Program-made: the position numbers and the translations under genes
In this document: in pieces, positions 32,741-41,934 of the stretch
Layout of the letters: each line of letters begins with the position of its first letter
Numbering within the stretch: position 1 is the stretch's first letter
The notes under the pieces: generated by a model
The model's input: the letters and a program-made list of their open reading frames with translations, nothing else
The model's database searches: none
Told to the model about the DNA's origin: nothing
From: CAVUFH01 sp963740835
GTDB taxonomy: Bacteria; Actinomycetota; Acidimicrobiia; IMCC26256; PALSA-610
Assembly: GCA_963740835.1 (NCBI GenBank)
Contig: CAVUFH010000001.1
Span: 395,267 to 459,266, forward strand
Direction: 5' to 3'
Length of the DNA: 64,000 nt

Positions 32741-33796
32741 TCAGACGGGAACGATCGCGGCCGGTGCGCCCGGCTCGACGAGGATCTTCACGTGTTCCTC
32801 GGGGCGGCTGAGCGCGGCGAACGCGTCGGGGACACCGTCGATGCCGCACGTGCCGGTGATCATCGGGGTGACATCGATCTCGCCTTCGGCGATCGCACGC
32901 AACGTATCGCCGAACTCCCACGGGTCGTAGGCGAAGGAGAACACGATCGTGAGCTGTTTCGTCTGCGGCAGCAGCGGGCGGATGGTGTCGCTCTCCATGC
33001 ACGACCCGACGACACACACGCGCGCGAGGGGCGGTGCCATGCGCATCGCTTCACCGAGCGTGCCCGGTACACCGATCGCGTCGAACACCACAGGAAGACG
33101 GTGGCCGTCCTCGCGTTGCCACACGTCCATCGGCGGCTCCACCGCGGGATCGACCACGTGCGTCGCGCCCATCGCGAGCGCAACCTCCCGGCGGCGGGGC
33201 GAGAAGTCGCTGACGACGATCGACTCGATGTCCGTCCGGCGCAGCTCCGCGACGACCGCGAGCCCCACCGGGCCCGCGCCGAGCACGATCGCGGCTTCGT
33301 CCGGGGTGACATCGGCACGCGCGACGGCGTGACGCCCGACCGACATCGGTTCCGTCAACGCGGCGCGCCGGTGATCGAGGCCGTTCGGAACCTTGAGACA
33401 CACGCCGGCGGTCAGTCGCATGAGTTCCGCGTAACCGCCGTTGTAGACGTTCGAGTACGCGCCGACCGCTTCGACCCCGGTCGGTGTGATGGCAACCGGG
33501 AAGGAGGTGACGAGGTCGCCGGGCGCGATCGCGACGCCATCGGTCGCGCCACCGAGCTCGAGCACCTCGGCAGTGAACTCGTGCCCCATCACGTAGTCGC
33601 GCTTCGGGTCGAATGTGATCGGCGCGCCCACTTCGCGCGCGGTCTCGACGAGCTGCTCCGCGTAGTGGAGCGCGTGCAGATCGGAACCGCAGATGCCGCA
33701 CGCCTTCACCCGCACGAGCGCTTCGCCCGGACCGGGCACCGGATCGGGGATCTCGTCGATCCGAAGCTGTCCGTCTCTGGCAATCGCCGCGCGCAT
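32741..33796 (-). CDS. zinc-dependent alcohol/polyol dehydrogenase (MDR family)
   Basis: A 351-residue medium-chain dehydrogenase. The catalytic zinc site is seen in VKACGICGSDLHALHY and YVMGHEFTAEVLEL. The Rossmann turn is VLGAGPVGLAVVAEL, followed by VVSDFSPRRREVALAMGATHVVD; the Asp after the second strand suggests NAD rather than NADP. The structural-zinc loop of four Cys is absent. IDEIPDPVPGPGEALVRV is a typical opening. The substrate is not evident. It is divergent from the ABC transporter operon (79 bases), so it may handle a sugar or polyol, which is inference. Confidence 0.87.
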   Translation of the reverse strand: MRAAIARDGQLRIDEIPDPVPGPGEALVRVKACGICGSDLHALHYAEQLVETAREVGAPITFDPKRDYVMGHEFTAEVLELGGATDGVAIAPGDLVTSFPVAITPTGVEAVGAYSNVYNGGYAELMRLTAGVCLKVPNGLDHRRAALTEPMSVGRHAVARADVTPDEAAIVLGAGPVGLAVVAELRRTDIESIVVSDFSPRRREVALAMGATHVVDPAVEPPMDVWQREDGHRLPVVFDAIGVPGTLGEAMRMAPPLARVCVVGSCMESDTIRPLLPQTKQLTIVFSFAYDPWEFGDTLRAIAEGEIDVTPMITGTCGIDGVPDAFAALSRPEEHVKILVEPGAPAAIVPV

Positions 33797-33875
33797 GACC
33801 ACAGAGGGTAGTGCTCGGCCGTGGACGTGCCGGGGGGCGCGTTTGGCCCGCCACTGAACCGGGCATGACGGCTTC

Positions 33876-35073
33876 GTGGCCGGTGTGCGGCTCGAAAACG
33901 TTTCCAAGACGTATCCCGACGGCACGCAGGCCGTCGACGGCGTCGATCTCGACATCGCCGACGGTGAGTTCGTCGTGCTCGTCGGCCCGTCCGGCTGCGG
34001 CAAGACCACCCTGCTCCGGATGATCGCCGGCCTCGAAGACATCACCGGCGGCGAGATCAAGATCGGTGATCGCGTCGTCAACGACGTTGCGCCGAAGGAC
34101 CGAGATCTCGCGATGGTATTCCAGAGCTACGCGCTGTACCCGCATCTCACGGTCTACGAGAACATCGCGTTCCCGCTGAAACTGCGAAGGGTGCACAAAC
34201 GCGAGATCAAGCCGCGCGTCGAACGGGCTGCGCACCTGCTCGGCCTCGAAGAGTTGCTCGACCGGAAGCCGCGCAACCTGTCAGGCGGTCAGCGGCAACG
34301 GGTTGCGATGGGCCGCGCGATCGTGCGCGAACCCGCCGCGTTCCTGATGGACGAACCTCTCTCGAACCTCGACGCCAAGCTCCGCGTGCAAATCCGCGCC
34401 GAGATCGCGCGCTTGCAACGCGAGTTGCATGTCACGACCGTCTACGTGACGCACGACCAGATCGAAGCGATGACGATGGGCGATCGCGTTGCGGTCCTGA
34501 AACGCGGGACCCTCCAACAAGTCGATCATCCGCAAGTGCTGTACGACCTGCCGAAGAACTTGTTCGTCGCCGCGTTCATCGGCTCGCCGGCGATGAACCT
34601 CATGGATGCCACGGTGATGCGCAGCGTAGACGGCATCGCGCTGGATCTGGGGTCGCAGCAGTGTGCGATCGATGCGGAGACGAGTGCGCTCCACGCCGAC
34701 CTCGCGGGATACGACGGGCGGACCGTTGTCGTCGGCATCCGCCCCGAGGACTTCGAGGACGCAGCGCTCGATCCGGCGGCGGCCACACGGCCACGTTTGC
34801 GCGGCACCGTGGACCTCGTCGAGGCGCTCGGCTCCGAGGTGCAGGTACACATGCGCGTCGACGCGCACCTCGTCACCGACGAGGATGCATTGGACACGTT
34901 GCTCGAAGCCGGCGACGTCGGCGGGACCGTGGTCGCGCGTTTCGATCCACGGACACGCGTCGCGGCCGGCGATCGCGGTCGAGGCCACGTTCGATCCGAC
35001 GCGCCTCTATTTCTTCGATCCGGAGAGTCATCTCGCGATCGGGCCACGCGAGACGAGCGGGGTACCCACATGA
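33876..35073 (+). CDS. sugar ABC transporter ATPase (MalK/UgpC type), one apparent frameshift
   Basis: A 398-residue ATPase of the carbohydrate CUT1 class. Walker A GPSGCGKTTLL, Q-loop FQSYALYPHLTVYENIAFPL, signature NLSGGQRQRVAMGRA, Walker B AAFLMDEPLSNLDAKL and switch VYVTHDQIEAMTMGDR are intact, then the regulatory OB-type domain (VVVGIRPEDFEDA). Near 34965 the frame jumps: FDPRTRVAAG continues as AIAVEATFDPTRLYFFDPES in the next frame, fitting one extra G. The GTG start is right before GVRLENVSKTYPDGT. Together with the binding protein and two permeases it forms a complete importer, most like AglK. Confidence 0.87.
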
Positions 35074-35094
35074 CCGTCGACGAGGGAGGACGTC

Positions 35095-36439
35095 GTGTCG
35101 AAAATCTCAACCCCGATCCGATTGCTGGCAATGTTGTTCGCGTGCCTGTTGGCCTTCGCGGCATGCGGTGGCGATGACGACGACAGCAGCAACGCGTCCA
35201 ACACGACCGCGAGCGGATCGAGCGGTTCGACCCCTGATCTGAAGGGGCAGTCGTTCACCGTCGCCGCGGTGTGGTCGGGCACGGAACAGGCCAACTTCCA
35301 GAAGGTCCTCGACGCGTTCCAGAAGGAGACCGGCGCCAAGGCGACCTTCCAGTCGACGGGCGATGACATCGCCACCGTGCTGGGCACCGCGATCCAGGGT
35401 GGCCAGCCGCCCGACGTCGCGATCCTTCCGCAACCCGGGCTGCTGCGCGACCTCGCGAGCCAGGGCTCACTGCAGCCGATCGACGACGTCGCCGGGCCCA
35501 ACGTCGACGCGCACTACGCCGATGTGTGGCGAACACTCGGCACGGTCGATGGCAAGCTGTACGGCGTCTGGGTGAAAGCCGCGAACAAATCGACGATCTG
35601 GTACCGCACCGACGCGTTCGACACCGCCGGCATCGACCCACCGAAGGACTGGGACGGCCTGATGAAGACGTCGCAGACGCTGTCGGACGCGGGCGAGACC
35701 CCGTGGGCCATCGGTGGTGCGAACGGTTGGGTCCTCACCGACTGGTTCGAGAACGTGTATCTGCGCACAGCCGGACCGGACAAGTACGACCAGCTCGCCG
35801 CGCACCAAATCCCGTGGACCGACCCTTCGGTCGTGACCGCGTTGACCACCCTTGCCGACGTGTTCAAGCATCAGGACTGGATCGCGGGCGGGCCCTCGGG
35901 CGCGTTGCAGACGACGTTCGATGATTCGGTCCCGCAGGTGTTCGGGGACAACCCCAAGGCCGCACAGGTGTACGAGGGTGACTTCGTGCAGGCGAACATC
36001 AAGGCCGACACGAGCGCCAAGGTCGGCGATGACTGCGAAGTTCTACGCGTTCCCCGATATCGACGGGAACGGTGGCGTGATGGGCGGCGGCGACGTTGCG
36101 GTGCTGATGAAGAACAGCGACGCGGGCAAGGCGTTCGTGAGCTGGCTCGCGACCCCGGAGGCCGGGGAGGTCTGGGCGCCGCTCGGCGGCTTCATCTCAC
36201 CCGACAAGGACGTCGACACGTCGAAGTACCCCGACGCCACGACGCGTCAGCTCGCCGAGCAGGTGACGAGCGCGCCGACGTTCCGGTTCGACCTGTCGGA
36301 CCTGCAACCCGCAGCGTTCGGCGGCACCGACGGGCAGGGCGAGTGGAAGATCATGCAGGACTTCCTCTCGGATCCGTCGAACCCCGCCGGCACCGCGGCC
36401 CAGCTCGAGGCAGCCGCGAAACAGGCGTACGGCCAGTAG
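35095..36439 (+). CDS. alpha-glucoside-type ABC substrate-binding lipoprotein, one apparent frameshift
   Basis: A 447-residue solute-binding protein. A lipoprotein signal (LLAMLFACLLAFAAC, Cys about residue 24) anchors it outside the membrane, followed by an acidic Ser/Asn-rich linker. The fold opens TVAAVWSGTEQANFQKVLDAF, with PPDVAILPQPGLLRDLASQG and KLYGVWVKAANKSTIWYRTDAF, the AglE/ThuE pattern. Near 36034 an extra T separates TSAKVGDD from AKFYAFPDIDG, the latter typical of this family. The end TAAQLEAAAKQAYG is normal. GAGGGAGG lies before the GTG start. The ligand is probably an alpha-glucoside or disaccharide, by family resemblance. Confidence 0.85.
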
Positions 36440-36449
36440 CGATCCGGCC

Positions 36450-37802
36450 GTGACCACGACGACGGCGGTGTCCGCGGGATCGGTCGATCCCGCGGCGCCG
36501 GCCGCACCTCCACGAACCGGCCGCTCGTGGAAGACCTACGCGGTCGCCGCCGCGTTCCTCCTGCCCGCACTCGTGCTGCTCGGCGCGCTCGTCGTCTACC
36601 CGATCATCTACACGGTGGTGCGCAGCCTGCAGAACCGTGCCGGCACCGACTTCGTCGGCATCGACAACTACCGCGACATGTTCAAGTCGGACGCCACGCG
36701 GACCGCGATCAAGAACAACGCGATCTGGGTCGTGTTCGCGCCATCGATCGTCACGATCATCGGACTGATGCTCGCGGTGCTCGCCGAGCGCATCCGCTGG
36801 TCGACCGCGTTCAAGTTCGTGCTGTTCATGCCCATGGCGATCTCGCTGCTCGCCGCGGGCGTGATCTTTCGCGTCGTCTACGACTCGAACCGCGACGTCG
36901 GCCTCGCGAACGCGACCATCGGTGGGATCGTCGACATCTTCGACCCGCCCGGCGACTATCCCGGCGCGCGTAGCGCGCAACCGGAGGTGATGGCCGCGCG
37001 CGGCGAAGGCTTCCAGACGAGGGGCACGTATCGCCCCGGCGAGACGGTGGCGCTCCCGATCGTCGGTATCAACCCGACGACGCTGCCCGACAGCGCAAAG
37101 CAGGCGGCCGCGCCGAAGCCGGTCGACGCGGCGCTGAGCGGCACCGTGTGGCTCGACTTCGCGCGCGGTGGTGGGGGCACACGCGGTCAGGTCGATCCGC
37201 GCGAGTCGGGTCTCCCCGGCGTGCAGGTGCAGGCGGTGCACGACGGCAACGTCACGGGGACGGTGACGACCGACCCGAACGGCAGGTTCGTCATCCGTGA
37301 CCTCGAACCCGACACCTATCAGGTGCGGCTCACCGACAGCGCGTTCCGCGAGGCGTGGGCCGGCGAGGAGTGGCTCGGGCCGGCGCTCGTGACGCCGGCG
37401 ATCATCGGTTCGTACGTCTGGATCTGGGCCGGGTTCGCGATGGTTCTCATCGGCGCCGGCCTCGCGTCGATCCCACGCGACACGCTCGAGGCGGCGCGCA
37501 TCGACGGCGCGAACGAGTGGCAGGTGTTCCGGCGGGTCACCGCGCCGCTCCTCGCGCCGGTCCTGCTCGTTGTGCTCGTGACCCTGATGATCAATGTCCT
37601 CAAGATCTTCGACCTCATTCTCGTCGTCCCACCGCCGTCGTCGCAGGACGACGCGAACGTGCTCGCGCTGGAGATGTGGCGGGTCTCGTTCGGCGGCGGC
37701 CGCGACCAAGGGCTCGGCAGCGCGCTCGCGGTGCTGCTGTTCGTGCTCGTCATCCCGGCGATGGCGTTCAACGTCCGGCGCTTTCGGGCGGACAACTCGT
37801 GA
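36450..37802 (+). CDS. alpha-glucoside-type ABC permease with inserted SdrD-B-like domain
   Basis: A 450-residue permease of the MalF/AglF type. Helices run at about residues 33-57, 93-113, 122-145, then after a long insert 317-341, 357-381 and near the C-terminus. The EAA loop DTLEAARIDGANEWQVFRRV is intact. Between helix 3 and helix 4, residues about 165-305 form an outer domain not present in ordinary permeases. Residues 230-294 (SGTVWLDFARGGGG, GLPGVQVQAVHDGN, TTDPNGRFVIRDLEPDTYQV) look like an SdrD-B/CNA-B or carboxypeptidase-regulatory Ig-like fold. E. coli MalF has a different extra domain at the same position. It starts ten bases after the binding protein. Confidence 0.87.
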   Translation: MTTTTAVSAGSVDPAAPAAPPRTGRSWKTYAVAAAFLLPALVLLGALVVYPIIYTVVRSLQNRAGTDFVGIDNYRDMFKSDATRTAIKNNAIWVVFAPSIVTIIGLMLAVLAERIRWSTAFKFVLFMPMAISLLAAGVIFRVVYDSNRDVGLANATIGGIVDIFDPPGDYPGARSAQPEVMAARGEGFQTRGTYRPGETVALPIVGINPTTLPDSAKQAAAPKPVDAALSGTVWLDFARGGGGTRGQVDPRESGLPGVQVQAVHDGNVTGTVTTDPNGRFVIRDLEPDTYQVRLTDSAFREAWAGEEWLGPALVTPAIIGSYVWIWAGFAMVLIGAGLASIPRDTLEAARIDGANEWQVFRRVTAPLLAPVLLVVLVTLMINVLKIFDLILVVPPPSSQDDANVLALEMWRVSFGGGRDQGLGSALAVLLFVLVIPAMAFNVRRFRADNS

Positions 37803-38642
37803 AGCGCGTCACCCACTTCCTCACTCGCGGTCGCCGGTGACGATCGTGCTTCTCGCGATCGGGGTGTTCTGGCTCGTGCCGACGATCGGGCTGTTCGTCA
37901 CGTCGTTGCGCACCTCGCGCGACAGCGTGTCGAGCGGATGGTGGTCGGTGTTCCATCAGCCGAGTCAGCTCACGCTGCGAGAACTACCGTGACTTCCTCG
38001 GAAACGACCGGTTGATCGAAGCTTTCAAGAACACGATCCTCATCACCGTCCCGGCGACGCTGCTCGTGGTGTTCGTCGCCGCACTGGCGGCCTACGCGTT
38101 CGCGTGGATGAAGTTCCCGGGCCGCGACTGTGCTGTTCCTCCTTGTCGTCGGATTGCTCGTCGTGCCGCTACAGGTCGCGCTGATCCCGGTGGCACGCCT
38201 CTTCGGCGACATCGGCATCTTCGGCAGGATCCCCGGTGTCGTCCTGTTCCACGTCGCGTTCGGTTTGCCCTTTGCGATCTTCCTCTTGCGGAACTTCTTC
38301 ATCGGCATTCCACACGAGCTGTTGGAAGCCGCGCGCATGGAAGGCGCGAGCGAGATGACGGTGTTCCTCCGCGTCGTCATGCCACTCGGCCTTCCAGCGA
38401 TCGCGTCGCTCGCGATCTTCCAGTTCCTGTTCGTGTGGAACGATCTCCTCGTCGCGCTCGTGTTCGCGGGCCCGCAGAACGCGCCGCTCACCGTCGCGAT
38501 CCGCGAGCAGACGCGACAGTTCGGCTCCAACCTCGACGTGATCGCGACCGGTGCGTTCGTCTCGATGATCGTGCCGCTCGCCGTGTTCTTCGCGTTCCAG
38601 CGCTACTTCGTGCAGGGCATCCTCGCCGGTTCCGTCAAGTAA
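37799..38642 (+). CDS. alpha-glucoside-type ABC permease (second subunit), several apparent frameshifts
   Basis: The MalG/AglG-type permease of the same importer, about 281 residues. Parts in order: VTIVLLAIGVFWLVPTIGLFVTSLRTSRDSVSSGWW, ENYRDFLGNDRLIEAFKNTI, VVFVAALAAYAFAWMKFPGR, VLFLLVVGLLVVPLQVALIP, and the EAA loop ELLEAARMEGASEMTVFLRV. The SGWW motif is typical of AglG. These lie in different frames: an extra C near 37981 and an extra T near 38130 restore them. At the very start MKRVTHFLTRGRR stops at 37840; either one base is missing or translation begins at the GTG at 37837. The GTG at 37799 overlaps the preceding stop. Confidence 0.8.
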
Positions 38643-38669
38643 CCGCTCCGACCCGTACACTTTCTCCCC

Positions 38670-39371
38670 ATGGCGACCACGTTCTGGCCGAACGCCGACC
38701 ACTGGTCGGTCGAGATCCCGCTCGTCACGCCGCACCCGCGCCTCGATCTGATGGCGCCGCGCGGTGTCGTCGTGTTACAGGACGCACCGCACACCGCCCC
38801 CGAGTCCGAGTACCTCAGCCTCGAGTACATGGACTGGAAGAGCGGCGGCGACACCAACTTCGCACCGATCGCGACCGCCGACGGCAACCTGGACTGCCGC
38901 GGGTTCTGGAACGAGGGCGACGAGCGGCCCGACAAGGGCGCGCGATTCACGAGCAACGCCGGCAAGTGCCCGACATTGAAGCAATACGTCACGGATGTCG
39001 GCGCCGAGTTCGGTCGTGTGCGCGTGATCAAGCTCGAGCCCCAGGACCACGACACCGCGTTCCGCAGCTTCCACCGCGACGACAACAACCGGTTCAACCC
39101 TGAGGACCAGGGCTGGGTCGTGCGTTCGTGGCTCGAGCTGACCGACAACCCCGACAGTTACATGCTGCTGATGGACACCGGCCCCGACGGTCTCCCCGAC
39201 CCTGACACCGAGGTGCGCGTTCCTTTGCACCGCGGGTCGCAGTTCGTCGTCGACACACAGCGGTTGTGGCACGTGGTCGTGCACAACGGTGACGCGCCGC
39301 GCTACGCGTTGATCTGCAGCTTCGAGAGCGGCCCCGCACTCGAGGGCTGGATCACCTCCCGCCTCCCCTGA
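38670..39371 (+). CDS. putative 2-oxoglutarate/Fe(II)-type oxygenase-like protein
   Basis: A 233-residue soluble protein. The segment DHDTAFRSFHRDDNNRFNP gives an HxD pair, and about 80 residues later RLWHVVVHNGDAPRYALIC supplies a distal His followed by an Arg, the HxD...H...R layout of the jelly-roll 2-oxoglutarate oxygenases (aspartyl-hydroxylase or JmjC-like). GVVVLQDAPHTAPESEYL and SYMLLMDTGPDGLPDPDT are not recognised. The family call is mine from motif spacing and needs a profile search. It follows the sugar importer after 27 bases and could belong to that operon. Confidence 0.5.
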   Translation: MATTFWPNADHWSVEIPLVTPHPRLDLMAPRGVVVLQDAPHTAPESEYLSLEYMDWKSGGDTNFAPIATADGNLDCRGFWNEGDERPDKGARFTSNAGKCPTLKQYVTDVGAEFGRVRVIKLEPQDHDTAFRSFHRDDNNRFNPEDQGWVVRSWLELTDNPDSYMLLMDTGPDGLPDPDTEVRVPLHRGSQFVVDTQRLWHVVVHNGDAPRYALICSFESGPALEGWITSRLP

Positions 39372-39373
39372 CC

Positions 39374-39395
39374 AACTTGACCGACCAGTCAAGTT
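39374..39395. promoter_or_regulatory. palindromic operator candidate, AACTTGAC-N6-GTCAAGTT
   Basis: A perfect 8-base inverted repeat with a 6-base spacer ends 16 bases before the ATG at 39412. Its reverse complement shares the TTGAC--GT-GGTCAA skeleton with the palindrome at 20525-20540 (12 of 16 positions). This is the layout of TetR-family operators. Binding there would block the start of the luciferase-like gene. Confidence 0.6.
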
Positions 39396-39411
39396 CGGGT
39401 CGAATGCGGCG

Positions 39412-40566
39412 ATGCGCTTCGGACTCTTCATGGCCCCGTTCCACCCGACGGGTCAGAACCCCACGCTCGCGCTCGAACGCGACCTCGAGCTGATCCAGCA
39501 CCTCGACCGGCTCGGTTTCGACGAGGTGTGGATTGGCGAGCACCACTCCGGCGGCTACGAGATCATCTCGTCACCGGAGGTCTTCATCGCGACTGCCGCG
39601 GAACGGACGAGACACATACGGCTCGGGAGCGGGGTCAACTCGCTGCCCTACCACCATCCGCTGCTGCTCGCAGACCGGTTCGTGCTGCTCGACCACCTCA
39701 CACGCGGCCGCGCCATGCTCGGCTGCGGGCCCGGCCAGTTGACGTCGGACGCGCACATGCTCGGCATCCCGGCCGACCGGCAGCGCCCGCGCATGCACGA
39801 AGCGCTCGAAGCCATCATGGCGCTGCTCCGCGGCGAGGTCGTGACGATGGAGACCGACTGGTTCACGCTCCAGGACGCGCGGCTGCAACTCAAGCCGTTC
39901 AGCGAGCCGAATCTCGAAGTCGCGGTCGCGGCGTCCATCTCGCCGACCGGCGCGATCGCGGCTGGTACATACGGCGCCGGATTGCTCTCGATCGCGGCGA
40001 CCGCACGGCAGGGCTTCGACGCGCTCGGGACCCACTGGCAGACGTGGAACGAGGTCGCCGACCAGCACGGCCACAAGGCCGATCGCGCGAAGTGGCGGCT
40101 CGTAGGTCCGATGCACCTCGCAGAAACGAAGGAGCAGGCGCGCAAGGACGTCGAGTACGGCATCGTGCCGTTCTCCCACTACTTCACGCACGTGCTGCCG
40201 GCCGGCCCGGTGCGTGGCAACAACGCGCAGGAGATCATCGACAACGTCGACGAGGACGGCTTCGCGGTCATCGGCACGCCCGACGACGCGATACGCAAGG
40301 TCCAGGAGCTCGCCGACCAGTCGGGCGGGTTCGGGACGTTCCTGCTGTTCGGACACGACTGGGCCGACCCGGCCGCGACCAGGCGCAGCTTCGAACTCTT
40401 CGCGCAATACGTGATGCCGCACTTCCGCGACCAGCTGGCGTGGCCGCAGAATTCCTGCGACTGGGTCACGGGAAGCGGCGGCGAGTTCGTCAACCGCGCC
40501 GCCAACGCGATCATGCAGGCGATCGCCGATCACGCGGCCGACAAGCAGGACACGCCCACCCCCTAG
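39412..40566 (+). CDS. luciferase-like (LLM class) flavin-dependent monooxygenase
   Basis: A 384-residue TIM-barrel monooxygenase of the bacterial luciferase superfamily, resembling limonene or alkanal monooxygenases using FMNH2. It begins MRFGLFMAPFHPTGQNP and shows FDEVWIGEHHSGGYE, RLGSGVNSLPYHHPLLLADRFVLLDHLTRGRAMLGCGPG and GIPADRQRPRMHEALEAI. The C-terminal part has FLLFGHDWADPAATRRSFELFAQYVMPHFRD. Length and start are normal. A TetR-type palindrome stands 16 bases upstream. It is followed after 18 bases by a DUF952 gene. Substrate unknown. Confidence 0.9.
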   Translation: MRFGLFMAPFHPTGQNPTLALERDLELIQHLDRLGFDEVWIGEHHSGGYEIISSPEVFIATAAERTRHIRLGSGVNSLPYHHPLLLADRFVLLDHLTRGRAMLGCGPGQLTSDAHMLGIPADRQRPRMHEALEAIMALLRGEVVTMETDWFTLQDARLQLKPFSEPNLEVAVAASISPTGAIAAGTYGAGLLSIAATARQGFDALGTHWQTWNEVADQHGHKADRAKWRLVGPMHLAETKEQARKDVEYGIVPFSHYFTHVLPAGPVRGNNAQEIIDNVDEDGFAVIGTPDDAIRKVQELADQSGGFGTFLLFGHDWADPAATRRSFELFAQYVMPHFRDQLAWPQNSCDWVTGSGGEFVNRAANAIMQAIADHAADKQDTPTP

Positions 40567-40584
40567 GGACGCCCACCGCTCGCC

Positions 40585-40953
40585 GTGTCCCGCACGATCT
40601 TCCACATCACCCGGCAGCAGGACTGGGACGACGCGCTCCGTGCCGGCGCGTACCGCGTCTCGACGCTCGGCCGGACACTCGACGAAGAAGGGTTCATCCA
40701 CTGCTCGGCGTCCGCCTCGCAGGGTGTGGGCGTCGCGAACTCCTTCTACCGGAACGTGTCCGAACCGCTCGTCGTGTTGACGATCGCAACCGCGCGCCTG
40801 GTTGCCGAGGTGCGCGACGAAGTCCCCGAGGGGGCGACGGAAGCGTTCCCGCACATCTTCGGCCCGATCGCAATCGACGCCGTGATCCGGATCGACGCGC
40901 TGGCGCGTGACGACACCGGTCGCTTTGTCTGGCCGCGCGAGCGTGGGTCCTGA
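40585..40953 (+). CDS. DUF952 family protein
   Basis: A 122-residue protein of the DUF952 family. It shows the family pattern TIFHITRQQDWDDALRAGAY, DEEGFIHCSASAS with the invariant His-Cys-Ser, PLVVLTIATARLVAEVRDE and AFPHIFGPIAIDAVIRIDAL. The conserved His residues suggest an enzyme or ADP-ribose-type binding fold, but the function of the family is unknown. The GTG start is 18 bases from the stop of the luciferase-like gene. Confidence 0.85.
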   Translation: MSRTIFHITRQQDWDDALRAGAYRVSTLGRTLDEEGFIHCSASASQGVGVANSFYRNVSEPLVVLTIATARLVAEVRDEVPEGATEAFPHIFGPIAIDAVIRIDALARDDTGRFVWPRERGS

Positions 40954-40976
40954 CGCGACTCGTATACGTTTCGGCC

Positions 40977-41048
40977 GTGACCGACCGACCGGACATCGCG
41001 CGGCCGATCGTCGAGCTGCGCGCGACCACCGTCGAGTCGGACTCGTAG
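40977..41048 (+). other. 23-codon open frame of uncertain meaning
   Basis: A GTG at 40977 opens MTDRPDIARPIVELRATTVE and stops eight bases before the start of the alpha/beta hydrolase gene. It reads like the beginning of an actinobacterial protein but has no continuation in any frame. It could be a small leader peptide, a coupling frame, or the stub of a deleted gene. Confidence 0.2.
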
Positions 41049-41055
41049 CGGCATC

Positions 41056-41919
41056 GTGGGCGCGCCCGAATCGCATGCGTTCGTCGCCGGCGGCATCCGC
41101 CTTGTCGTGCACGACTGGGGCGGCTCCGGCCCACCAGTGCTGCTCGCGCACCCGACCGGTTTCCACGGTCGGATCTGGGCGCCCGTCGCGGAACGGCTCG
41201 TCGCCGCGGGCCGGCGCGTGTACTCCTTCGACTTCCGCGGTCACGGCGACAGCGACGCGCCGCCGTTTGCCGAGGAGAACTACTCGTGGCACGGCTTCGC
41301 CGATGACGCGCTGGCCGTCACCCGTCACCTCGAGCTCGACGGGCGCGCCGACCTCCTCGCCGCCGGCCACTCGAAGGGCGGCGCGGCGTTGCTGCTCGGC
41401 GAAGCCGCCGCGGCCGGGACCTACGCGCGCGTCTGGGCGTACGAGCCGATCATGTTCGCTTCCGAGACCCCGCTCCCTCCGCAGCAGGAATTCGCGATGG
41501 CCGAATCGGCTCGGCGCCGCCGCAACGCGTGGCCGTCGATCGCCGCCGCGTACGACGCGTATGCGTCGAAGCCGCCGTTGAACGTCATGACGCCGGAGTC
41601 GCTGCATGCGTACGTGGACTACGGGTTGCGCGACCGCGGCGACCGCACGTTCGAGCTCAAGTGCCGTCCCGAGGTCGAGGCGCAGATCTACGCGATGGGC
41701 CCGAATCACGGCGGGTTCGGCGTCCTCCCCGATGTCGCGCCGCCGGTGCGCGTCGTGTGCGGAGAGGCGAGCACCGACATCTCACCGGCGTTCGGCGCCA
41801 GGATCGCGGACCGGCTCCCGCACGGCGCACTCGAAGTGATGCATGGCTGCGGTCACTTCGGCCCGCAGCAGGACCCCGACGCGACCGTGGAGTCGATGCT
41901 CCGGTTCGCACGTGCGTAA
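41056..41919 (+). CDS. alpha/beta-hydrolase fold protein
   Basis: A 287-residue alpha/beta hydrolase. PPVLLAHPTGFHGRIWAPV provides the oxyanion region, SFDFRGHGDSDAPP is the usual strand after it, and LLAAGHSKGGAALLLGEAA holds the nucleophile Ser in GHSKG. PPVRVVCGEASTDISPAF contains the likely acid and MHGCGHFGPQQDP the catalytic His. Substrates of such enzymes are esters, epoxides or C-C bonds, and cannot be inferred. The GTG start follows the small open frame at 40977. The stop is 15 bases from the converging luciferase-like gene. Confidence 0.88.
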   Translation: MGAPESHAFVAGGIRLVVHDWGGSGPPVLLAHPTGFHGRIWAPVAERLVAAGRRVYSFDFRGHGDSDAPPFAEENYSWHGFADDALAVTRHLELDGRADLLAAGHSKGGAALLLGEAAAAGTYARVWAYEPIMFASETPLPPQQEFAMAESARRRRNAWPSIAAAYDAYASKPPLNVMTPESLHAYVDYGLRDRGDRTFELKCRPEVEAQIYAMGPNHGGFGVLPDVAPPVRVVCGEASTDISPAFGARIADRLPHGALEVMHGCGHFGPQQDPDATVESMLRFARA

Positions 41920-41934
41920 CTTCGGCCGCGCGAG

